From Myxococcus qinghaiensis (lineage in GTDB: Bacteria; Myxococcota; Myxococcia; Myxococcales; Myxococcaceae): a stretch of 64,000 nt of DNA. The stretch is from assembly GCF_024198215.1 (NCBI RefSeq), contig NZ_JAKCFA010000001.1, forward strand, positions 613,949 through 677,948, given 5' to 3'. Below the pieces are notes generated by a model, which saw nothing but the letters and a program-made list of their open reading frames with translations, searched no databases and had not been told where the DNA came from. Of this stretch, positions 36,252-45,291 are shown one piece after another; position 1 is the stretch's first letter, and every line of letters begins with the position of its first letter. The translations under genes were made by a program, and so were the position numbers.

Positions 36252-36788
36252 ATGACGCCTGGACACATCGCGCTGTGGACGGTCCTTGGAGTAGCCCTGG
36301 TGATCTCGGTGGTGACGGACGTCATGCGCCGGGAGATCCTCGACGTGGTCACCTACCCGCTGATGGCGGTGGGGCTGGGAGTACGCCTCGCCACCGAGGG
36401 GGTGGGAGGGCTGGGAGACGGGCTGCTCAGCGGCCTGGTGTCGGGCGTGGGCATGGCACTGTTGCTGGTGCCGGCGGCGGCGCGGGGGCAGATGGGGTGG
36501 GGTGACGTGAAGTTGATGGGTGGGGTGGGCGCTGTCCTGGGATTTCCGGCGTCGATGGCGGCCGCCGCGTTCATCTCCCTGGCAGGCGCGGCCCAGGCAG
36601 TGGTTTCGCTCCTGTGGCAAGGGGCGGTCTGGGACACGGTGTCGGCGGCGTTGCGGCGATGGGCGGTGCGACTGCACCTGGCGCGCTCGGACGCGCAGCC
36701 TGCCGCGCGGCGTCATATCCCCTACGGGGTGGCCATCGCGCTCGGAACCTTCTGGGCGCTGTGGTGGCAGCACGAAAGCTTGGGTTAG
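36252..36788 (+). CDS. Prepilin peptidase, A24 family (CpaA/TadV type)
   Basis: 178 residues with about five membrane helices. The two catalytic aspartates of type IV prepilin peptidases are present in TDVMRREI (near residue 23) and in the signature GWGDVKLMGG (near residue 84). It lacks the N-terminal methyltransferase domain of PilD, as is normal for the short CpaA/TadV enzymes that process Flp-type pilins in the inner membrane. No pilin gene lies in the window. The downstream secretin begins 31 bp later, likely in the same transcript. Confidence 0.92.
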   Translation: MTPGHIALWTVLGVALVISVVTDVMRREILDVVTYPLMAVGLGVRLATEGVGGLGDGLLSGLVSGVGMALLLVPAAARGQMGWGDVKLMGGVGAVLGFPASMAAAAFISLAGAAQAVVSLLWQGAVWDTVSAALRRWAVRLHLARSDAQPAARRHIPYGVAIALGTFWALWWQHESLG

Positions 36789-36818
36789 CGCAGGGACTTG
36801 GAAGAGGGGACACGCACG

Positions 36819-38267
36819 ATGTTCACACGCTTCACGCATGCCGCCGCGCTTGGCGCACTCGTTGCCATGGTGGCCAGTGGCTCCGCCCTGGCCCAGGATG
36901 GCACCAGCGTCAGCCTCGGGGTAGGCGCCCAGAAGGTTCTCACCATTCCAGGCCTCAGCAAGGTGGCCCTCGGTGACCCCGCCATCGCCGAGGTGAAGAC
37001 GCTCGGCTCCGGTCAGCTCCTCATCACCGGCCAGGCCGAGGGCAAGACGACACTGCTCATCTGGAAGACCACGGGGCAGCGCGTCAGCTACCTCGTGAAC
37101 GTCCGCAAGCAGGACCCCAACGAGGTCATCTCGGAGATCAAGCGCCTGTTGGGCGAAATCGAAGGCGTCTCCGTGCGCATGGTGGGTGACCGCATCTACC
37201 TGGACGGTCAGGCGTACACCACGCAGGACGCGGACCGCATCGACCAGGTGGTGGGCCTGTATCCGAACGTGAAGTCGTTCGTGAAGATCGCCCCCAACGC
37301 CAAGAAGCTGGTGGCGCAGAACCTGAACGCGGCGTTCCAGAAGGCGGGCCTGAAGAACGTGCAGGCCAACGTCGTCGGCGCGACCATCTTCCTGGAGGGC
37401 TCCGTGGAGAGCCAGCAGGACCTCCAGAAGGCGGAGCTGATCACGAAGGCCATTGGCGAGAAGGTGGAGAACCTGCTCGTCGTCGGCATCAAGCGGATGA
37501 TCCTCTCCGAGGTCCAGTTCGTCGAAATCCGCCGCAACAGCAGAGATCGCTACGGCATCCGCTACCCGTTGGATATCACGGGCTCTGCGACGGCCGCGGC
37601 CACGGTGACGCAGGAGCTGTTCCCGGGCACCTTCGGGCAGGGCGGCTCCAACCTGGGCCTGACGGCGGGCGCGGACTTCTCCATCGGCTTCCAGGGCAAC
37701 GACGGCTACGGCCGCCTGCTCGCGCAGCCCAAGCTGGTGTGCGCCAGCGGTGAGAAGGCGGAGTTCCTGGCCGGTGGCGAGGTTCCCATCCCCCTCATCA
37801 CCAACAACCAGTTCTCCATCGAGTACAAGAAGTACGGCGTCATCCTGAACCTGCGCCCCACCGCGGACCGCAACGGCAACATCCAGACGGAGATCGAGGC
37901 CGAGGCCTCTGAAATCGACACCTCCGTGGCCGTGTCCATCGGCGGTTCCTCCACGGTGCCCGGCTTCCGCACCCGCAAGGTGAAGACGAACGTCACCGTG
38001 CGCCACGGAGAGACCATCGTCCTGTCCGGCGTGTTCAGCCACGACGAGCAGAAGTCCATCTCGAAGATTCCCGGCCTGGGTCACATCCCCATCATCGGTG
38101 AGCTCTTCAAGAGCCGCGGGTTCGACTCCACCAAGCGCGAGCTGGTCATCTTCGTGACTCCGCGCATCGTCAACCCGGACTCGGACAAGGTCCGCACCAT
38201 CATCGAGGACGTGAAGAGCCGCTACAAGCAGGCCCGGTCCGAGGTGAACTTCAACATCTTCGACTGA
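36819..38267 (+). CDS. cpaC: Secretin of a Tad-type system (CpaC/RcpA family)
   Basis: 482 residues from ATG 36819 with GAGGGGA upstream; a TTG at 36798 is in frame but would spoil the signal peptide (1-24, cleavage after ALA). The N-terminal region carries the pilus-assembly N domain (VLTIPGLSKVALGDPAIAEV, GKTTLLIWKT), then a BON-like segment (VRMVGDRIYLDGQAYT), and from about 245 the secretin C-domain (LAQPKLVCASGEKAEFLAGGEVPIP, VPGFRTRKVKTNVTVRHGET, IPGLGHIPIIGELFKSR, ELVIFVTPRIV). It forms the outer-membrane ring through which a Flp pilus or effector passes. Two hairpins separate it from the ATPase gene. Confidence 0.95.
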   Translation: MFTRFTHAAALGALVAMVASGSALAQDGTSVSLGVGAQKVLTIPGLSKVALGDPAIAEVKTLGSGQLLITGQAEGKTTLLIWKTTGQRVSYLVNVRKQDPNEVISEIKRLLGEIEGVSVRMVGDRIYLDGQAYTTQDADRIDQVVGLYPNVKSFVKIAPNAKKLVAQNLNAAFQKAGLKNVQANVVGATIFLEGSVESQQDLQKAELITKAIGEKVENLLVVGIKRMILSEVQFVEIRRNSRDRYGIRYPLDITGSATAAATVTQELFPGTFGQGGSNLGLTAGADFSIGFQGNDGYGRLLAQPKLVCASGEKAEFLAGGEVPIPLITNNQFSIEYKKYGVILNLRPTADRNGNIQTEIEAEASEIDTSVAVSIGGSSTVPGFRTRKVKTNVTVRHGETIVLSGVFSHDEQKSISKIPGLGHIPIIGELFKSRGFDSTKRELVIFVTPRIVNPDSDKVRTIIEDVKSRYKQARSEVNFNIFD

Positions 38268-38274
38268 CGCTCGG

Positions 38275-38291
38275 GGCGCCTTGAAGGCGCC
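38275..38291 (+). terminator. Short hairpin after the secretin gene
   Basis: GGCGCC (38275-38280) and GGCGCC (38286-38291) with loop TTGAA, 8 bp after the stop; the outer TT/AA can extend the dyad. Confidence 0.4.
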
Positions 38292-38315
38292 TGGAGCCGG
38301 GCCCCTGGGGTCCTG

Positions 38316-38360
38316 GACGGGCCGGTTTCCTCCCTTTTCCGGGGTGGGTGCCGGCCCGTC
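38316..38360 (+). terminator. Second hairpin before the ATPase gene
   Basis: GACGGGCCGG (38316-38325) and CCGGCCCGTC (38351-38360) form a perfect 10-bp stem around a 25-nt loop that contains a T-rich run. With the stem at 38275 and the fresh promoter at 38397 it argues that the ATPase gene starts a new transcript. Confidence 0.45.
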
Positions 38361-38396
38361 GCCTTGCGGGCGGGCACGTCGAGTGCGGCTGGCGCT

Positions 38397-38424
38397 TTGA
38401 GGTGGAAGGGGTGCTTGCTAGCAT
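38397..38424 (+). promoter_or_regulatory. Candidate leaderless promoter of the FHA-CpaF gene
   Basis: TTGAGG (38397-38402), 16-bp spacer, TAGCAT (38419-38424), then exactly 7 nt to ATG 38432. The upstream bases CATCCGTCCC hold no Shine-Dalgarno, so the mRNA probably starts at or next to the ATG. Confidence 0.6.
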
Positions 38425-38431
38425 CCGTCCC

Positions 38432-40219
38432 ATGTTTTTGATCACCCTCGCGGAAAAGGGCGGCGGGACCGAGCAGCGTGAGTACCACAAGCCGGAAATC
38501 ACCATCGGTCGGCTGCCCGGCAATGACATCATGCTCGCGAAGGGCAATGTCTCGAAGTACCACTCCCGCATCGTCGCCAAGGATGGCAAGTGCATCATCG
38601 TGGACATGAAGTCCACGAACGGCACCTTCGTGAACGGCAAGAAGATCGCCGCGCCACAGGTGCTCAAGCCCACCGACCAGATCTACATCGGTGACTACAT
38701 CATCAACGTGGAGCCGCTGGAGGACGCGGGTCCGCAGATGACGCGCGCCGGCCAGGCCGAGGAGGCCTACGAGGACGGTGGCGAGGAAGAGCCGTACGAG
38801 GAGGAGGAGCAGTACGAAGAGGAGGAGCCGTACGAGGAGGAACCTCCTCCGGCTCCCGCGCCGAAGGCTCCCGTGGCCGGACGCATGCCCGCGTCCATGG
38901 CCTCCGCGCTGGCGAAGAACAAGAAGAAGGTGGACCCCCGGATGGAGCGCTACACGCGCCTCCAGAAGGAGATCCACGACCGGCTCATCGAGTACCTCGA
39001 CCTGCGTCGCATGGACATGGACCGGCTGGGCGACGACGAGCTGTGGCGACGCACCGAGAAGGCCATCCGCGACATCATCGACCAGATGGAAGCGGACGGA
39101 GAGCTTCCGGAGGACGTGGACCGCGAGGAGCTGCTCACCGACGTCATCAACGAGGCGCTGGGCCTGGGGCCCCTGGAGGCGTTCCTCGCGTCGGATGAAA
39201 TCAGCGAGATCATGGTGAACCACGCCAACCAGATCTACATCGAGCGCAAGGGCCAGCTGACGCTGTCGGAGAAGACCTTCTCCTCGAACCAGGCGGTGCT
39301 CGGCGTCATCGAGCGAATCGTGGCGCCCATCGGCCGGCGCATCGACGAGTCCAGCCCGCTGGTGGACGCGCGCCTGAAGGACGGCAGCCGCGTCAACGCC
39401 ATCATCCCTCCGCTGGCGCTGAAGGGTCCTTGCATCACCATCCGCAAGTTCAAGAAGGACTCGCTGAAGATCTCGGACCTGGTGAAGTACAAGACGCTCA
39501 CCGCGCAGATGGCCGAGTTCCTGGAGATGTGCGTCAAGGCCCGGCGCAACATCGTCATCTCCGGCGGCACCGGCTCCGGCAAGACGACGACGCTCAACAT
39601 CATCAGCTCGTTCATCCCGGACAGTGAGCGCATCGTCACGGTGGAGGACGCCGCGGAGCTGCAGCTTCCCCAGGACCACTGGGTGCAGCTGGAGAGCCGG
39701 CCGCCCAACCTCGAAGGCAAGGGCGCCATCACCATCCGAGACCTGGTGAAGAACTGCCTGCGCATGCGGCCGGACCGCATCGTCGTGGGTGAGTGCCGCT
39801 CGGGTGAGACGCTGGACATGCTCCAGGCGATGAACACGGGCCACGACGGCTCGCTCACCACGCTGCACGCCAACACGCCGCGTGACGCCATCGCCCGGCT
39901 GGAGACGATGGTGCTGATGTCCGGCATGGACCTGCCGGTGAAGGCCATCCGAGAGCAGATCGCCAGCGCGGTTCACATGATTGTGCAGCAGACGCGCTTC
40001 TCCGACGGTACCCGGAAGATCTGCTACGTCACCGAGGTGTCCGGCATGGAGGTCGACATCGTCACGCTCCAGGACATCTTCTATTACAAGCAGGACGGCT
40101 TCACGGAGGACCACAAGGTGCGTGGCCGCTTCGTGGCGTCCGGCTTCGTGCCGAAGTTCTACGACGAGCTTCAGCGCAAGGGCATCCCCGTCAACATGAG
40201 CATCTTCCGCGAGGACTGA
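38432..40219 (+). CDS. cpaF: FHA-fused Tad/CpaF secretion ATPase
   Basis: 595 residues from ATG 38432. An N-terminal FHA domain (about 1-95; ITIGRLPGNDIML, SKYHSRI, STNGTFVNGK) is joined by an acidic tyrosine-rich linker (about 105-140, repeats of YEEEE) to a type II/IV secretion ATPase (about 170-590). The ATPase has Walker A SGGTGSGKTT, the Asp box VTVEDAAELQL, Walker B RPDRIVVGECRSGETLDML and the His box TGHDGSLTTLHAN. It powers Flp pilus assembly or a derived translocation machine at the inner membrane. Canonical CpaF has no FHA domain, so phosphothreonine binding at the motor is a distinguishing trait. It is followed 6 bp later by another FHA protein. Confidence 0.95.
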   Translation: MFLITLAEKGGGTEQREYHKPEITIGRLPGNDIMLAKGNVSKYHSRIVAKDGKCIIVDMKSTNGTFVNGKKIAAPQVLKPTDQIYIGDYIINVEPLEDAGPQMTRAGQAEEAYEDGGEEEPYEEEEQYEEEEPYEEEPPPAPAPKAPVAGRMPASMASALAKNKKKVDPRMERYTRLQKEIHDRLIEYLDLRRMDMDRLGDDELWRRTEKAIRDIIDQMEADGELPEDVDREELLTDVINEALGLGPLEAFLASDEISEIMVNHANQIYIERKGQLTLSEKTFSSNQAVLGVIERIVAPIGRRIDESSPLVDARLKDGSRVNAIIPPLALKGPCITIRKFKKDSLKISDLVKYKTLTAQMAEFLEMCVKARRNIVISGGTGSGKTTTLNIISSFIPDSERIVTVEDAAELQLPQDHWVQLESRPPNLEGKGAITIRDLVKNCLRMRPDRIVVGECRSGETLDMLQAMNTGHDGSLTTLHANTPRDAIARLETMVLMSGMDLPVKAIREQIASAVHMIVQQTRFSDGTRKICYVTEVSGMEVDIVTLQDIFYYKQDGFTEDHKVRGRFVASGFVPKFYDELQRKGIPVNMSIFRED

Positions 40220-40225
40220 CGCGCC

Positions 40226-42454
40226 ATGCCTACACTGGTCGTCCGTCTGCCTGATGGCACGGAGAAGGAACACGAGGTCGTCGGCGAGCTGAAGCTGGGC
40301 CGCCAGCAGGGCTGTGAAGTCCTGCTCACCGAGGGCGGCGTCTCGCGAACGCACGCGCGCGTCTTCACCGAGGCGGGTGGGGTCTTCATCGAGGACCTCG
40401 GCAGCGCCAACGGCACCTTCGTGGATGGCGAGCGCATCGCCGAGCCCACCGCGCTCACGCCCCAGTCCGAGGTCATCCTCGGCGACTACACGCTGAGCCT
40501 GAAGGCGTCGGCTGGCAGGACCACTGGCGCGCGTCGCGCGGCCAAGCCGGCGGGCCCGGAGGCCATGCCCGTGGGCGCGGAGGGCGGCGGTGCTCGCGCC
40601 ACCCGGGCCCTGCCCAGCATCAAGGCGAAGCCCGCTGGAGGCAGTGCCCCCGCGGGCGCGGCGCCGGCGCGGCGACCCAAGGCCGCGGGCGGTCCTCCTG
40701 GTGGTGGCGGCGGGCCCCTCTTGCGCGGCACCGTGGGGCCGTGGGCGGGGAAGACCTATCCGCTCAAGGGCAAGGTGCTCGTGGGGCGCCTGCCTCCCGC
40801 GGGCATCATCCTGGAAGACGACTCGGTCAGCCGGAAGCACGCGGAGTTGGAGTCCGTCGGCGGCGTGGTGTCGGTGCGTGATTTGGGAAGCGCCAACGGC
40901 ACGCTGCTCAACGGCGACCCGCTGGGCCCGGAGTCGGTGGACCTGCAGCCCGGGGACCAGCTCCAGTTCGGCGTGGTGGAGATGACCTTCGAGACGCCCC
41001 AGTCCGACGCACCGGCCCGGCGGGGCGCGGGTTCAGCGCCTCCGTCGCGGCGGGGCGGCGTCGCCCAGGGCGGCGGCGGTGCGGACCCGGAGGCCCGGCG
41101 CAAGAAGCTGTTCATCGCCGGTGGCGGTCTGGTGGGTGTGCTGCTGCTGGCGGCGTTGGGCAAGGCGCTGATGCCCGCGCCAGCCGTGGACGCTGGAGGC
41201 CCCATGGGCCAGGGCGTCCCCGTGGACCCCGCGCAGCAGGTGTCGGAGCTGCTCAGCGAGTGCCGCTCCTATGCCTCCAGCGAGCTGGGCCCGCCCAACT
41301 GGACGAAGGCCGAGCAGAGCTGCTCGCAGGTGTTGGACCTGGACCCCATCAACACCGACGCCAACACGCTCATCCGCCGCATCAAGCTGGAGAAGGACGC
41401 CTTCGAGCACTTCTCCCAGGGCGAGAAGCTGCAGCAGCGCCTGAAGCCCGAGGAGGCGCTGGACTCCTTCCGCAAGATTCCGAGGGAGAGCGAGTACTTC
41501 CGCCGCGCCCGCGCCAAGGCGGCCGAGGCCGCCGAGCAGGTGACGAAGCGCGCGCTGGACGACTGCAGGCGCTACCTGCGCGACTCGCAGTGGAGCGCGG
41601 CCGTGCCCCGGTGCCAGACGTACATGGCGGTGTGGTGCCAGAACCAGCCGCGTGACGACCTGCAGCCGCCGCTCGGCTTCGATGTGAAGCTGGAAGGGCG
41701 CTTGAAGAAGAACGAGTGGCGGCCCAAGGACCCGCTGTTCGTGAAGTTCCTCATCTCGCGTCTCAAGCTGGACCCGAACGCGATTCCCTGGACGTGCCCG
41801 GTGGCGGAGGTCCTCAACCGCGACAACCTGCCCACGGACCCGAAGACGGTGGTGTTCGAGGCGGTGAAGGGCCGCTACCCGAACAAGCTGATGCAGGCGG
41901 CGATGATGGACTACTGGGCCGGCCGTGGCAGCGAGGCGCTGGCGACGTTGCAGAAGCTGCGCGCCAACTACGAGTCCGCGCAGTTCCACGCCCAGGCGGA
42001 CGAGATGCTCAAGACGATGTCCACGGTGGATCAGCTCTTCAAGGGCGGACAGAGCTACCTGGCCGCGGATGACCCGGAGAAGGCCGCTGAGCCGCTGCGC
42101 GAGGCGCTGGAGGTGGACAAGTCGCTGATGCTGGACCTGGCGGAGTCCAAGCCGTCGTTCTACCGGCGCAGCATCCTCGCGGACATGGCGGACAAGTCGT
42201 ACCAGCGTGGCAAGCACTGGGCGGACCGCGACGACAAGCGCCGCGCGTGCCGCCTGTGGAAGCTGGGCTTCGGCTTCTACGCGGGCAACCCGGACCTGAA
42301 CAAGGCGGCGGGCTTCTGCTCCGCCACGGCGCTCTCCACGTTCCGTCAGGCGGGCGGCTGCCCGGACATGGCGGCGGTGCTCGACTTCGCCGTCAAGGGC
42401 GACGGGGTGGAGGAGCTGGTCGTCGCGAAGAAGAAGGAGTGGAGCTGCCCGTAG
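40226..42454 (+). CDS. Double-FHA membrane protein with C-terminal helical repeats
   Basis: 742 residues. Two FHA domains: about 15-90 (LGRQQGCEVLL, SRTHARV, SANGTFVDG) and about 175-255 (VGRLPPAGIIL, SRKHAEL, SANGTLLNG), both with the phosphothreonine-binding residues, separated by a Gly/Pro/Ala linker. One transmembrane helix (about 292-315, IAGGGLVGVLLLAALGKAL) follows, and then a region of TPR-like helical hairpins (about 340-740), so FHA domains face the cytoplasm and the repeats the periplasm. It is directly downstream of, and probably co-transcribed with, the FHA-CpaF ATPase. A scaffold that connects the ATPase to the secretin is a reasonable guess. Confidence 0.88.
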   Translation: MPTLVVRLPDGTEKEHEVVGELKLGRQQGCEVLLTEGGVSRTHARVFTEAGGVFIEDLGSANGTFVDGERIAEPTALTPQSEVILGDYTLSLKASAGRTTGARRAAKPAGPEAMPVGAEGGGARATRALPSIKAKPAGGSAPAGAAPARRPKAAGGPPGGGGGPLLRGTVGPWAGKTYPLKGKVLVGRLPPAGIILEDDSVSRKHAELESVGGVVSVRDLGSANGTLLNGDPLGPESVDLQPGDQLQFGVVEMTFETPQSDAPARRGAGSAPPSRRGGVAQGGGGADPEARRKKLFIAGGGLVGVLLLAALGKALMPAPAVDAGGPMGQGVPVDPAQQVSELLSECRSYASSELGPPNWTKAEQSCSQVLDLDPINTDANTLIRRIKLEKDAFEHFSQGEKLQQRLKPEEALDSFRKIPRESEYFRRARAKAAEAAEQVTKRALDDCRRYLRDSQWSAAVPRCQTYMAVWCQNQPRDDLQPPLGFDVKLEGRLKKNEWRPKDPLFVKFLISRLKLDPNAIPWTCPVAEVLNRDNLPTDPKTVVFEAVKGRYPNKLMQAAMMDYWAGRGSEALATLQKLRANYESAQFHAQADEMLKTMSTVDQLFKGGQSYLAADDPEKAAEPLREALEVDKSLMLDLAESKPSFYRRSILADMADKSYQRGKHWADRDDKRRACRLWKLGFGFYAGNPDLNKAAGFCSATALSTFRQAGGCPDMAAVLDFAVKGDGVEELVVAKKKEWSCP

Positions 42455-42462
42455 CAAGCGAG

Positions 42463-42492
42463 TTGGACAGGGCGGGACGGGCGCGCTAGGCA
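42463..42492 (+). promoter_or_regulatory. Candidate leaderless promoter of polA
   Basis: TTGGAC (42463-42468), 18-bp spacer, TAGGCA (42487-42492), then exactly 7 nt to ATG 42500. The 7 nt are CGGGGGC, which might also act as a weak ribosome site in a read-through transcript. Confidence 0.5.
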
Positions 42493-42499
42493 CGGGGGC

Positions 42500-45229
42500 A
42501 TGGCCGACACCAGCCCCCCGCGCACCGCGCCCACCCTGGTCCTCATCGACGCGTCCGGCTTCATCTTCCGCGCCTACCACGCCATTCCGCCGCTCACGTC
42601 GAGCAAGGGCGTTCCCACCAACGCCGTGCTCGGCTTCACGCGCATGGTGCTCAAGTCCCTGCGGGACTTGAAGCCCACGCACGTGGCGCTCGCCTTCGAC
42701 AAGGAGAGCCGCACCGAGCGCCAGAAGATAGACCCCAACTACAAGGCCCACCGCGAGGGCCCGCCCGAGGACCTGGTGCCGCAGTTCGCGCTCATCCGCC
42801 GCGTGGTGGAGGCGCTCAACCTGCCGGTGCTGGAGTTCGCGGGCTGGGAGGCGGACGACGTCATCGGCACGCTGGCCCACAAGGCGAAGGCCGAGGGCTT
42901 CTGCGTCCAGGTCGTCACCGGGGACAAGGACTTCATCCAGATTGTCGACGAGGACGTGCGCCTCTTCGACCCGATGAAGGACGTGCACACCCGGCCCGAG
43001 GACGTGAAGGAGCGGCTGGGAATCGAGCCCCGTCAGATGCGCGACTACCTGGCGCTCATCGGCGACGCGGTGGACAACGTGGCCAAGGTGCCGGGCATCG
43101 GCCCCAAGACGGCCACGGAGCTCATCCAGCAGTTCGGCGACGTGGACACGCTCCTGGCCCGGCTGGACGAGGTGAAGAAGCCCAAGATTCGGGAGAACCT
43201 CGCCTCGCACCGGGAGAGCCTGCTGCTCGCTCGGCGGCTGGTGACCTTCAAGACGGACCTGCCGCTCGACGTGCGCGTGGCGGAGCTGACCCGCAAGGAA
43301 GTGGACTCCGCGAAGGCGCGCGAGCTCTTCACGGAGCTGGAGTTCTACGCGCTGCTCAAGGACCTGCCCCAGCAGGGCGCGTCCGAGTCCTCCTCCTCCG
43401 AGCCCGCGAAGGAGCGGCCCGCGCCCCTGGCCGTCACCACCACGCTGGTGGGCACCGACGCGGAGCTGCTGGCGCTGGCGGAGGCCGTGCGCGCGGCGGG
43501 CTCGGTCAGCCTGATTCCGGCGTACGAGGGCATGCCCTTCGCGTCGAAGCTGGTGGGCCTGGGCGTGGCGCTGCCGGACGCGAGCACCCGCTACGTGCCG
43601 CTGCGCCACGCGGTGCTGGGCGCCACGCAGGTGAAGCCCGAGTCCTTCACCGCCGCGTTCAAGAGCGTGCTGGAGGACCCGGCGGTGAAGAAGGGCGGGC
43701 ATGACCTCAAGGCCCTCACGCTGGTGCTGGCCAACGAGGGCCTCACCCTGGCCGGCGCGCACGACGACGTGGAGCTGTTGAGCTACCTGCTCAACCCGTC
43801 ACGCCGCGAGCATGCGCTGGCGGACCTGGCGCGCGAGCGGCTGGCCACGGAGCTGCCCGCGCTCCCCGCGGCGGCCGAGGGCAAGCGGGGCAAGAAGGAC
43901 AGGGCGCTGGCGGACCACTCGCCGGAGGAGGTGGCGTCGGGCTTCGCGGTGCGCGCGGAGGCGGCGCGCAGGCTGGCGCCGGAGCTGTGGAAGGAGCTGG
44001 AGGAGGCGAAGCTGGCGCAGCTCGCGAAGGAGCTGGAGCTGCCGCTGTTGCCCATCCTCGCGCGGATGGAGCAGCGGGGCGTGAGCCTGGACACGGTGGA
44101 GCTGGCGCGCATCTCCGTGAAGGTGGACGCCGCCGTCGAAGCGCAGGTGAAGGAGGTCTACAAGCACGCGGGCCGCGAGTTCAACATCGGCTCCAACCCG
44201 CAGCTGGTCCAGGTGCTCTTCACCGAGCTGAACCTGCCCATCATCAAGCGCGGCAAGACAGGCCCGTCCGCGGACCAGGAGGTGCTGGAGAAGCTGGCCG
44301 AGGACCACCCGCTGCCTGGCGCCATCATCGAGTACCGCAGCCTGTCCAAGCTCAAGAGCACCTACCTGGACACGCTGCCCACGCTGGTGGCCCCCGACGG
44401 GCGCATCCACACCACGTACCACCAGGCGGCCACGGCCACCGGGCGCCTGTCGTCCACGGACCCCAACCTCCAGAACATCCCCGTGCGCACGGAGCTGGGC
44501 CGGGAGATTCGCCGCGCCTTCGTGGCCGCCCCGGGCCACCAGCTGGTCAGCGCCGACTACAGCCAGGTGGAGCTGCGCCTCTTGGCCCATATCGCGGACG
44601 ACCCGGTGCTCGTGGAGGCGTTCCGCAATGACGAGGACGTCCACAGTCGCACCGCCGCGGAAGTCTTTGGCGTGGCGCCGGACCAGGTGGACCGCGAGCA
44701 GCGCCGGGTGGCGAAGATGGTGAACTTCGGCATCGCCTACGGCCTGTCGCCCCACGGCCTGGCCACGCGGCTGGGCATTCCCCAGGAGACAGCGCGCGAC
44801 ATCATCGAGCGCTACTTCATCCGCTACGCCGGCATCCGCCGCTACCTCGATGAGACCGTCAACACGGCGCGCAAGACGGGCTACGTGGAGACGCTCTACG
44901 GCCGCAGGCGGTACATGGCGGACCTGAACTCGAAGAACCGGGGCGTGGCCCAGGCCGCCGAGCGCGCCGCCATCAACATGCCGATTCAAGGCACCGCCGC
45001 GGACCTCATCAAGAAGGCGATGCTGGTGGTGGACGCGGACCTGCGCGCGCAGGGCCTGCGCACGGTGATGCTGCTGCAGGTCCACGACGAACTCCTGCTG
45101 GAGGCGCCGGACGCGGAAGTGGAGCAGGTGAAGGCGCTGGTGGCGCGCGGCATGGCGGGCGTGGCCACGCTGAAGGTGCCGCTCAAGGTGGATGTCGGCG
45201 CGGGGCGGAGCTGGTCGGACGCCCACTGA
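42500..45229 (+). CDS. polA: DNA polymerase I
   Basis: 909 residues. The N-terminal 5'-3' exonuclease (about 10-300) has LVLIDASGFIFRAYHA, the metal-site region WEADDVIGTLA and the helix-hairpin-helix VPGIGPKTATELI. The C-terminal family A polymerase (about 520-905) has motif A ADYSQVELRLLAHI, motif B RRVAKMVNFGIAYG and motif C LQVHDELLLEAP. The middle 3'-5' exonuclease domain (about 310-500) lacks the acidic DxE motif (ISLIPAYEG-like in its place) and the Yx3D motif, so proofreading is probably lost, as in Taq polymerase. Role: gap filling in repair and Okazaki processing. A terminator follows. Confidence 0.97.
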   Translation: MADTSPPRTAPTLVLIDASGFIFRAYHAIPPLTSSKGVPTNAVLGFTRMVLKSLRDLKPTHVALAFDKESRTERQKIDPNYKAHREGPPEDLVPQFALIRRVVEALNLPVLEFAGWEADDVIGTLAHKAKAEGFCVQVVTGDKDFIQIVDEDVRLFDPMKDVHTRPEDVKERLGIEPRQMRDYLALIGDAVDNVAKVPGIGPKTATELIQQFGDVDTLLARLDEVKKPKIRENLASHRESLLLARRLVTFKTDLPLDVRVAELTRKEVDSAKARELFTELEFYALLKDLPQQGASESSSSEPAKERPAPLAVTTTLVGTDAELLALAEAVRAAGSVSLIPAYEGMPFASKLVGLGVALPDASTRYVPLRHAVLGATQVKPESFTAAFKSVLEDPAVKKGGHDLKALTLVLANEGLTLAGAHDDVELLSYLLNPSRREHALADLARERLATELPALPAAAEGKRGKKDRALADHSPEEVASGFAVRAEAARRLAPELWKELEEAKLAQLAKELELPLLPILARMEQRGVSLDTVELARISVKVDAAVEAQVKEVYKHAGREFNIGSNPQLVQVLFTELNLPIIKRGKTGPSADQEVLEKLAEDHPLPGAIIEYRSLSKLKSTYLDTLPTLVAPDGRIHTTYHQAATATGRLSSTDPNLQNIPVRTELGREIRRAFVAAPGHQLVSADYSQVELRLLAHIADDPVLVEAFRNDEDVHSRTAAEVFGVAPDQVDREQRRVAKMVNFGIAYGLSPHGLATRLGIPQETARDIIERYFIRYAGIRRYLDETVNTARKTGYVETLYGRRRYMADLNSKNRGVAQAAERAAINMPIQGTAADLIKKAMLVVDADLRAQGLRTVMLLQVHDELLLEAPDAEVEQVKALVARGMAGVATLKVPLKVDVGAGRSWSDAH

Positions 45230-45237
45230 AAAACAAC

Positions 45238-45291
45238 GCGGGAGGAGCGCCCACCCCCGTAGACGCTCCCCCCGCGGACCCGCTCGTTTTT
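45238..45291 (+). terminator. polA terminator
   Basis: GCGGGAGGAGCG (45238-45249) pairs with CGCTCCCCCCGC (45264-45275) over 12 positions with one mismatch, loop 14 nt. A TTTTT run follows at 45287-45291 after an 11-nt spacer. It begins 9 bp after the polA stop. Confidence 0.65.
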
